A stretch of 64,000 bases of DNA from Leptidea sinapis (taxonomy: Eukaryota; Arthropoda; Insecta; Lepidoptera; Pieridae): assembly GCF_905404315.1 (NCBI RefSeq), contig NC_066278.1, positions 822,001-886,000 on the forward strand, read 5' to 3'. Positions 35,525 to 46,200 of the stretch are shown here, in pieces. Under the pieces are notes generated by a model. That model searched no databases. It was not told the DNA's origin and was given only the letters and a program-made list of their open reading frames with translations. The translations under genes and the position numbers were made by a program. How positions within the stretch are numbered: the stretch's first letter is position 1; every line of letters begins with the position of its first letter.

Positions 35525-36176
35525 ATGAATCAAGCGGAGGTAACGAAACTAGTATCCAAACTTCGCATAAAAATACCACCAAAACATCGCAAAATGAGCA
35601 GTCCAGAGGGACCCGAAGGACGAATGAATAAATTGCGCAAAACCGTAACAGGGTTGTTCAAATATGAAAGAATTGAATTAAATCATAACAGAGCTGACGA
35701 AGCCCGTCAGTACGCAGAGAGGGTAAGACCAATTTCGTAACCTTTCCAAATTTATTTAGACTGAATGGTCACATTCATTATAGCTTAACTATTATATTAC
35801 TTTCCAGTTGATAGCTGAAGCAATTAATCATGGTGATTGTCACAAACCAACAATGGAAATGGCAGACTATTGGTTATTAGAAAAAGAGCTTGTTCACAAA
35901 TTGTTTAAAGTTTTAGTGCCACGATATGAAAACAGCAATACTGCATATACAAGAATGTTAAGAGCACCCAGACCTGAATACAGTTACAATACAGAGAAGA
36001 CAGTATTAGAATTGAGAGGCAATCCATATCCGCCTTTACATAACAAACAGGCTAACAACAGGCAATTACTTCAAAATATTCTCCTTGATGCTGCAAAGTA
36101 TGAGTATAGACAGACAAAGTATGCTGAAATGGCTGAAAATATAGGCAAGAATGAACAAGAAAAACCAAGTGTATAA
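35525..36176 (+). CDS. MRPL17: mitochondrial large-subunit ribosomal protein bL17m, two exons
   Basis: Component of the 39S subunit of the mitochondrial ribosome, near the exit-tunnel region where bacterial L17 lies. Exons 35525-35722 and 35808-36176 join in phase 0 to 188 aa (human about 175). L17 signatures: GPEGRMNKLRKTVTGLFKYE near residues 27-46, where bacterial L17 has R..L..NL...L; RADEARQYAERLI across the splice; MADYWLLEKELVHKLFKVL and PRYENSNTAYTRML. The first 20 residues are basic and free of acid except one Glu, consistent with a mitochondrial targeting or L17 N-terminal segment. The C-terminal tail is Lys/Glu/Gln-rich and not conserved. Confidence 0.93.
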
Positions 36177-37334
36177 AATTTGTTTATATTTAGTGTATAA
36201 TTAGTTGTTTGATAATAATAAATAGTGACAAATTATTGTTTAACTTTTTGATAACACAGAAAAAGAGCAGACAAATGAGAAACACTTATAATCATATATA
36301 TATAAGGGAAACAGGTAGTACAGCTCAGTATTAATTAGTATTTTTTTGGCACATGTCACAAATCATCTTGAAAAAAAAATAAGAAATACAACATGTAAAT
36401 TGTATGAACATAATATGATCAGACTCAACTGCCTTGAGTTTCGAATTGTATAAGCCAAATTTCATGAGAATTTTTTTTATGTAAGTTTCAATGTTTTTGA
36501 AAAAACTAAGTTTATAATTTTAAATTGTAATTGAATGTAAGGCAGACCTGTAGAGTGTACTCACACTACTAAGGTAAAACTGAATTCAAGATCAGCACAA
36601 ACTTTGATTGCATAATTTAGTCATTTGACAGCCGAGAATGTGCTGAGCTTAAGCTAAGAAAGCCCAATAGAAAAATCTGGAGCGCTAACCTTTTATTATA
36701 CATAGTACATTGTCGATTATTATTAAACAAACTTTTACAATAGAAAGTACTAAATAGTAACCATATACCAAACTCATTTGATTATTCATTTTATTGAAAT
36801 AAGTGGAAATCTTTGATGTATCTGATATGTCAAACATGTACAAAGAATTAAATACAGGACTGTTGCTGTACAATAGCTCACCTTTTGGTCTATACTCTAT
36901 AGTAAAATGGGTATATTTTCGTAATTAATTCTTAATAGTAGGTACTATTTAGTTGTCAAACCTACATTTTGCAGATAGTACCTACTGTATGTTTTGGAAG
37001 ACCAGCACACAGTCAACACAAATTAATATTATTATTATTATTTTTTTAATATTTTTTTTAATTAAAAAGTTTTCACTAATTTATACCTACCCAAGAATCA
37101 AGGGCGTAGTGAGATATGGGCAGGGGGAAAACTGCTTATCAGATTTTTTAATCAAGTTCAAAAAGAAGGTTCTCAATTTGAAGGTATTTTTTTTGTTTGA
37201 AACTCCAGAACAAAATTTTATTTTACAATAAAACAAATTCTTCTACAACGTAATAATCAACTTAGTTTTAGAGTTCAAAGTCAATTAAATTATTATGACA
37301 GTATAATGTAGTACAATTATTGTTATTTTGGTGT
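36177..37334. other. non-coding stretch
   Basis: 3' flank of bL17m. AT-rich, with no repeat or gene I could identify beyond simple A/T runs. Confidence 0.4.
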
Positions 37335-37985
37335 GGGTGTCAGCCTAGGTTTGTAACTACATGCATAGTGTAGGCATAGACCGTGCTTTATGACCCAGTG
37401 CCAAGTCTTGCTGGAAGGACCATTCTTGATTATTGAACATGGTGTTATTAAGGGGCTTCACTACCTTCTCAAGAATGGTATCTTGATACACTTGTGCCGA
37501 TGTTTTGATACCTTTTTCACAAAACTATGTCTCAGTCACTCCATCATAGTTAATACCCCACCAAACCATCACCGAAGTCGGATAGTGCCCATGTTGCACT
37601 CTGTCTACTAATTGGGAAGCTTCCTTAGAGCTTTGAGCATAAATACGGTCATTTTATTTGTTAAAATGTTGCTCAATTATAAAAAAAAAATCTCATCCGC
37701 AAGCAAAAATGTTCTGTGACTGTGTAGTTGTTTCGATTTCGATTTCTTCGAATTCTTTCCCTTACTGCTTTGACCACCTTTTTCGTACGAACACTACTTG
37801 GACGGACAGATCTTTTTCTGTCACAAACAGAAGTGGTCTCATTGTATCTATTATTGTTGCCCGGTACATAAACATTTTTCTATTACCAAGCGTAAGCGGA
37901 GAGTTTTAAAAATTGCATTTGGCTCCATGTCTACTTTGAGTAATGCAATCACAGCGATTCGGTTCTCTTTATCACCACACTCGTC
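37335..37985 (-). pseudogene. Tc1/mariner-type transposase relic
   Basis: Minus-strand frames in order: RYNETTSVCDRKRSVRPSSV and VRTKKVVKAVRERIRRNRN (paired helix-turn-helix and linker), then weak ADE-like and TVFMLKALRK pieces, then WFGGVLTMM and FVKKVSKHR, matching VWWGV..DG and FCEKGVKTSA of the family. The frames shift many times and catalytic Asp residues are lost or unreadable. The 5' part may be cut by the RTE copy that begins about 37990. Confidence 0.65.
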
Positions 37986-37989
37986 TACA

Positions 37990-39265
37990 ATAACACTGAT
38001 TCATACAAAAGGCAATAAAAGCGATATCAGCAACTATAGACCCATAAGCCAAACGTCGAATATAATAATAATATTAATATTGACACACTTTTTACACAAA
38101 TTATCTTGCCCCAAGTTAAGCATATATAGCCTGTGTTATGGGTTACAAGACAATGATATATTTAATACAATATACCTATATAAAATTCGCAATAATAATC
38201 CTCAGGAGAATAACGAGAGTACCTACTCGATGAAAAACAAACCCCGCGAACAAGCTGGCTTTAGAAGTGGTATATGGCAGGCGCTCTAAAACCAGGGAGT
38301 TCACAACATATATATCAAAGTTATAAGAAATATTTACAAAAACAGTAAAGTTAGACAGAGAAGGAAAAGAAATAAATATAGAGCGTGGTGTACGCCAAGG
38401 CGACCCCCTATTTTTTTTTGCCGCAGTTCTAGAAGAAATCTTCCGAAATCTTAATTGGATGTTAAAGGGCCAAAATATTAATGGAATAAAATTAAGCAAT
38501 CTAAGATTTGCGGATGACTTAATAGTTTTTGCCTCCTCTCATTTGGAACTAGCGGAAATGATACATGACCTCAAAAAACAAAGCCGCCTAGTGGGTCGGA
38601 CTCTAAATATTGCCAAAACTTAAGCAATAATAAACGGGACAAAACAACCAATTGACAATTGTAGTAAGCAATAACAATATCGAATATGTACATCAATACA
38701 CTTACCTTACAAGTTATATCACAAAAAGATCAAGGCAAAGAAATTGATACAGGAATAGGACATGCTTGGAAAAAAAACTGGGGACTCAAAGAAATAATGA
38801 AAAGCAAAGATATCAAAATAAACATAAAACGAAAACTTTATAATACTTGTGTACTTCCTGTATTGACCTACGGTTGTCAGACTGTCGCCTACGCAAAGAC
38901 AGAAAAACTAGAGACTTGCCAAAGAACCATGGAAAGGAGAAGAGAAAACAAAAATCACTAATGTCACTTATGTTATTAGAAAACTTAAATGGCGGTGGAC
39001 GGGATATACAGACAAATGGAGCAAATATATCACAGACTGGTACCCCCGAAACCTAAAAAGGAAACAGTGGGGGACCATACAGGAGATGGTCAGATGAACT
39101 TAGGACGATAGCAGGCAAGACATGGTCTAGGTTAGCTAAAGATGGAAAAGAGTGGAAGAAGTTGGAAGAGGCCTCAAACAGATAGTGAAAGATAACTAGT
39201 TAAAGATCTTGTTATCTAAGTATATATGTAAATTGTACTATCTGAATAAAGGCTATATTATTATT
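37990..39265 (+). pseudogene. RTE-type LINE, degraded RT and 3' end
   Basis: Readable pieces in order: IHTKGNKSDISNYRPIS, EQAGFRSG, ERGVRQGDPL (after a frame change), LSNLRFADDLIVFASSHLEL (FADD present), LPVLTYGCQT, and near 39075-39180 the C-terminus (RWSDELRTIAG, WKKLEEA). Numerous shifts and small deletions. The tail near 39245 (GAATAAAGGCTATATTATTATT) is the 3' end. A related but distinct subfamily from the copy at 22500. Confidence 0.8.
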
Positions 39266-40265
39266 ATCACCCCACTCGATTTTAATGTCGCAAAATATTG
39301 TAAAATGTATTAGCGCCAAAATAAGAAAACTCATTGAACAATCATATAAAAATGACAGATTCCAAATTCAAATGTAATATTTTCTAATTGTAACTGTATA
39401 TATGGCCATACTAAGTATTTCGTGGTAAACAAGCTGACATGCTGTATATTAAGTATATTATATTATTAAAACCAAATCACAACTTGTACCAATAAGATTC
39501 AAACACAGTGCAGAGGTATGCGACCTCTCTGAGTATACCCCTACCATCCAGAAATGAACCAAATAGAGATGTGTGGAAGTAGGGTATTAACACAGAAAGT
39601 TGCATCACAAAATGTTAAGCTCAACTTGATAAATTATTTATTAAAGATGTAGACTGGTTAGTGTCGAGAGAAAGACGGGTGAACATGCGGAAATATACAC
39701 TGTATTCAACTAAATAGGTAGGTATGTACCTCCGTAAGAAGTATTATAAGTTCTGGCATAGCTGAATCTCACACGTTTCAATAGCGAGATTTTTAATAAT
39801 TTATCTATAATTGGTGTATTACCCAACCTTACTTCTATAGTATAGTAGACTATCCAGTGTAAGTAGACTTTCTTCTACTCACATATTTTTAAAATGACTT
39901 CATTCTGAATCAAAATTGTTTTCTAATAAACATACTGTACCAACCTACAACTATTATTGAAGATATTTTTTTAAATCCAGATTACTAAAATCGTATCTTT
40001 TGTAATTGTATTAGCTTAACTGGTTAGGTACATTAATAGAGTAGAGGTTATCAGATAACATACGATACGATAACATTTAACTCAGTAGTAACTACTTAAA
40101 CACTGTTAAATGACACCTTTCGTTGTTGAACTGTAGTGTAGTTGAATTCTTCAAATTCTATCCTAACTTCTCAGAGTTGACAAGACGTGTTGAATGTTGA
40201 TATCTGTTGTGACTCTTTAGTACTTATTACAATTTTTAATCTAGAATCAAAATTATTTCACTCTC
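39266..40265. other. non-coding stretch upstream of ribokinase
   Basis: AT-rich. The last few hundred bases should hold the ribokinase promoter and 5' untranslated region. No motif stands out. Confidence 0.4.
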
Positions 40266-43200
40266 ATGGAACCGGAAAAGTCTAAACCTAAAATCGTCGT
40301 GTTGGCGTCGTGTTGTGTTGATTTTATAACGTAGGTTTGATTTTGTTTTATAATTTTTGTTGTCATAACCTTACGAAGTACAAACTACAAGTCTTTATTT
40401 GAGATAACCACGGAAATAACTAATAATATATTGAATACAGCTACGTAGTACATGAAATAACAAAAGAATGTAATATTATTTACTCTAACGAGGAATTACA
40501 ACTATATTTTTTCAAAGATGATTTAATTAGATAAGTTATTAGTTATAAAAAAATTGCAAAATTATTATTATTACAAAAATGAATAACCTATTTCGATGTC
40601 AACTACCTACGTCAGCTGCCAAATGCCAATGACATTTATTGACCATTGACTAACAAATTACACATCTTTTGTATCTTATGTTTTGCTCGCAATATTTTTA
40701 AAAATAGCGCACCCCGTACCTCGCTGCACCTTTGGTACTATAGGTAATAATATTAAAATACATTATTTATTTCTATATAGCTACGCACCTAGGCTTCCTT
40801 TGCCGGGTGAAACACTTCAAGGAGATAAATTTACGACCGGTTTTGGGGGGAAAGGAGCAAATCAATGTGTCGCTGCTGCTAAGTTGGGAGGCGATTGTCA
40901 TATTATTTGCAGAGTAAGTTAAATAGAAAAGCACCTAATAAATAAGTCTTATTTTCCTAACATTATCATTATATATTAAAGATAAGTAATTAAATGTCAA
41001 CAACCTTTTGAAGTGAAACTCCTTTAGAAGCGTTGACTTGAAAATCGATGAAACGAAAAAGCGAGACGATAGAGGCGTCGTTGCCAGCTATTATATTTTA
41101 TTTCTATATTTTGGCCGCCGAGCCAAATTATGATTTCATCATTATGGATATCGTATCCGAGGTTCTCGAGGGTGTAGAGAACGAATTTGGGATCATTTTT
41201 TAAATCCAAGATTGCCTTTAGCGCAAAATTATGATTTCAACAATATGGATATCGTATTCGAGGTTCTCAAAGGTGCAGATAACAAATTTGGAGTAATTTT
41301 TGAAATCCAAGATGGCTGCTGCGCAAAATTGTTTTCAACAATATGGATACTCTATCCGAGGTTCTCGAGGGTGGAGAAAACGAATTTGGTATTATTTTTG
41401 AAATCCAAGATGGCCGCCGTGCAAAGTAATTTTTGGGGCTATACGTATGCATGGTGGTTATAATAATAACCCTAATGCAAACAACTAACAGGCATCTTTC
41501 GGAAATTGTTGTGCCACATGGAACTAAAATCTTTGAAATCAGGAAACTGTGTGCTTACTAACACGAAACACAAGAAAACGACAATATTTTCATGTGTGTC
41601 TTTTCACTGCATAATATTAATACAACTGCTCCAAAGATGATGCAAATGAGAATGAAAGCGACTGTTATAAGATAACCTAGAAGAAAAAGGACGCATGGCT
41701 CATTTACTAGATCATAACCAAGCTTATGAATATATATAGCAAATAGTTGGATAGAGTTGGTAATCTTTAAACTTAATTAGCGCTACGATTCAATGGCAAG
41801 AGCTCGAAATTAACGTTCTTGAACACGCGGCAATTTTTCAAGATTATTTTCGCTTGCACTCAATAATTATAAGTTTTAGTAATAATAATAAGAGCCTTTA
41901 TTCATTGGCTAGATATTGAGGTAACGATTCACTGAACACATATACGTTTAAAAAAATATTTGACATTTTAATACTTTTTACTGTTATTCGGCCATTTTCG
42001 GTCACGCTGCTTTGAAACAAGTTACTAGTCTTCCACTCTTCTTTGCGCTAGCTAACCTTCTCCATCCTCTTGGTAGGAGTCTTGCCACCTCTTGATTTGA
42101 CTTCCTTTCTGTCTTTTTCCATTTCTTGAAAACCACTCCATTACGTCCTTAAAAAAATTGTCTTTGTTTCTTTTCATGATTTGACTAGTCCAGTTCTATT
42201 TTCTTATCTTTATGACGTCACTTACTTTTGTACTTTTCCTTACCCATCATATCATCATCACATCATCGTAGCCGTATAATTAGCATGCTTCCCTCCATAC
42301 TGTGTTGGCCTACTTTGAGTTATTAGTTGTTTCTGCTTTTAGCCGACCGAATTTGACTTTCATATATGCGATATCGGAGAATGTTCCTATTCTACCTATA
42401 CTTTGCTTTTTAGTGACATTGGTATCAGGTCTGGTAATGAGTCGTTTTTAAAAGTTTCTTTTTGTAACCAGATTTGTTTCCAAGTATTGCTGATTCTTTG
42501 GGATGTTTTTCCTTTATTTATATAAGCTGTCCTAAATCTAAGTATTCATCAGTATATTCGATGACCTCTTGTCTTACTTTTATGTTTAACTCTAGCATCC
42601 GACAATACGTTTTTTGCGGGATTCGTTGAAACAATCTGCTTATCATAGAGGTCTTACTCATAGAAGAAGAAATTAGTGACTTTTGGTTACTATGACTACA
42701 AAGCAGTTATTACGTTGTCATGCTTATAAAAAGTTGTAATTAATTTATAAAGTTGTTTTCTTATATTAAATAATGGTGAATGCACTGATTTGCTCATAGT
42801 CTACTGCTGATACTCTGCTCTATCTCATATAACAGGTTATGGGCCCAGAAACGGGAATAAAAGAGAAAAATGAGTAATCACGTGTACATAGAACAATTGA
42901 AAAGAGAAAACTACGATACATGGAGGATCTATGCAAAAGCTGTACTATTAAAACTTGGCGTTTGGAGCTATGTTTCAAATAAAATTAAGAGACCAACGCG
43001 AGAAGGTGATGCTTTGAATGACTATATGGAAAAAGATGAGTTAGCATTAGCCGAGCTATTTCACATAATATCACCGGGCGAATTAAAACAAGTTAAAAAT
43101 TGTCAAACAAGTAAAGATGTCTGGGATACGCTAGAAAGCATATATTATAGCAAAGGTCCTGCAAGAAAAGCAAGCCTATTAAAAGAGTTGATATTGAAGA

Positions 43201-46200
43201 AGAAGAAATATGGTGATAATATTGTCAATCACTTGAATAAATTTATGGATATCGTCGATAAACTAGCAGATATGGACATACCAATTAATAAAGATCTTCT
43301 TAGTATTATGATGCTTTACAGCTTACCTCAATCTTTTGAAAATTTTAGAATTGCAATAGAATTCAGGGATGATCTACCAGATCCAGATAACTTGAAAATA
43401 AAGATAATTGAAGAAGCTGAGGCAAGAAAAAATATAGCTAGTACAAGTGAACAAAACTCTGAACAAGAGGCGCTGTATAGTAGACAACGTGGCAAAAATA
43501 AAAACTTTATTGTTAAATGTTTTAAATGCAAAAAGAAAGGACACAAAGCTCATGAATGCTGGTCAAAAGTAGAGTTAGTAAAAATAATGCAAGTCTATGT
43601 TGCTTAGAAGAAACATGCCTAAATACGTCTGATAATAAAGGAAAAATTAAGAAATGGTGTCTTGACAGCGGATGTACGTCACATATGAGTCATGAATTGA
43701 AAAGATTCATTAATATGGACAAAGCTGATAACAAAATGTTAAGGTTAGCATCAGAAAACTGTCTTGCACAAATCGAAGGACGAGGTCCAGCAAAACTTTA
43801 CACCTATAAAATACCAAATCTGAAACTAACTGAAGCCTTGTACGTACCATCGCTGACTACAAATCTAATGTCAGTTGGGAAAATAACAGACAAAGGTGGA
43901 ACAGTTTTATTTAAACAAAAAAATGCTATCGTGATGCGAAACAATAAAATTCTGTTAAAAGCAGAGAGACATTCAGACGGTTTGTACTACGTTAAAGAAA
44001 ACATAGAAGAGAAAGCTAATTATTGCGAAGCAAGCAAAATGCAGCACTGGCATAGAAAGTTAGCACATCTAAATGAAGAACAAACGAGAATAGCACTTGA
44101 TAAGAAAATTATGGAAGGCTTAGAATTCAATAAAAGTGACACAGTTAAAGACTGTGAAGTCTGTGCTAAAGGCAAAGCAACAAAACTGCTGTTTAATGCA
44201 CCTAAAAATGAGCAACGTACAAATGAAAGATTAGAAATTGTGCATACTGATGTATGTGGTCCCATGAGGCAGCCATCGAAAGGGGGTTCCAAATACTTCA
44301 TCACATTTACAGATGATTATTCAAGATATACAAGAGTACATACAATGAAAACTAAGGATGAAACTCTATCAAAATTTAAGGAATTCAAAAATGAGGCTGA
44401 AAGATTTACCAAAAAGAAGATAGTATGCTTACAAAGTGACAATGGGACAGAATATATTAACAATAATTTTGACAAATATTTGAAGGAGAATGGCATCAAA
44501 AGGAGACTTTCCGCACCATACACGCCAGAACAGAATGGCTTAGCAGAAAGAAAAAATAGGACATTGCTTGATAAAGCTAGATGTATGTTGATAGACGCCA
44601 ATATGAAAGAAGTTTTTTGGGCTGAAGCTATTAATACAGCTAACTACTTGGCAAACCGTAGTCCTTGCACAAGTATTGATAACGCGACTCCATTTGAAAA
44701 ATAGGTAAAGAGAGTTCCGTCAGTAAGACATTTTCACATATTCGGAACTAAGGCGTTTGTACATAAAAATGGAAAGAAAAATGGAAAATTTGAAGCCAGA
44801 GCGACACCTGGAATTTTTGTAGCATATTCGGAAAATCACAAGGCATACCGGATTTTCAACCCAAAAACAGGCCAGGTAATGATTAGCAGAGATGTCAAAA
44901 TACTGGACAAAATGTTTTTTGAAAACGAGATCAAAGGAGAACAAAAACAAGATGTAGTTAATAAAAAGGAAATAGAAATTATATTTTCTCCTGAAAAAGA
45001 AAATGTAGAAGATAATAAAGATTTGAAAGAACATGAAATTGATGAAACTGACCAGGAATTGAACAATGATGAAATATTTGTTGACGCAAATACAGAAACA
45101 GGTGAAATAGATCTGACTAGTTCTACTGATAAAAGACAGAGAAAACCACCAGCATGGCATCAAGATTATGAGATGGATGCTGAACAATCATTCCTCTGTG
45201 AAATAGACGAGAACATGGATTAATGGGAAGATGCAATAATAAGCGAGATTGAATCTCATCTTAAAAATAATACTATGAAGATTGTACACAGGAACGAAAG
45301 CAAAAATTTGATTGATAGTAAAATGATTTTAAAATATAAATATAATGCAATGGGAGAAATAGATAGACGAAAAGCACGACTTGTGGCGCGTGGGTTTAAT
45401 CAGAAAGAAGGAATTGATTACACTGAAACATTTGCACCTGTTGCAAAAATGAGTACTCTTAGAATACTTATTGCACATGCAATTGAAAATAAATTTAAGT
45501 TATCCCAACTAGACGTGTGTACTGCATTTTTAAACGGCGATTTAGATGAACAAATTTATATGAAGAAGCCGAAAAATCTGGATAAATATTTAAAATACAT
45601 AATTACACATGGAAAAGACATAGAGTTGATTAAAAAAGCAAAAGAAATGCTTTTAGATATAAAAATAATGGGATATGTCAACTAAACAAAGCCATATATG
45701 GTTTGAAACAAGCAGGAAGACAATGGTTCTTAAAGTTACATGAGAAATTGTTGGAAATCGGATTTAAGAATTCTTCAGCGGATCCTTGCTTGTATATATT
45801 AGAAAAAGGAGGAGAAAAGCTGTTTGCAAACATTTATGTGGATGACTTAATACTAGCATATAAATCAGAAATGTTGTTACGAGAAGTCGAAACAAAACTG
45901 CAAAAAGTTTTTGAGTTACGAGATATGGGTTCACTCCATCATTGCCTGGGCATACAATTCACCCATGTAGGGGGAGAAATAACATTGTCACAGGAGAATT
46001 ATATTGAAAATTTAATAAATAAGTTCAACATGGCTGAATGTAAGCCAGTGTCAACGCCAAAAACTGGAGAAGGGTAATGGACTCACAGAGATCGAGAATA
46101 TACCATACCAAATGTTAATTGGATCTCTAATGTACCTCGCTGTAGCCACAAGACCAGATTTAATGTTTGCTGTTAGTTATTTGAGCCAATATAATACATG

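Noticed and set aside
44720..45187. 155-codon minus-strand frame inside Copia pol, hydrophobic
   Set aside because: Phe/Ile-rich translation of the antisense of an A-rich coding region, not a membrane protein.
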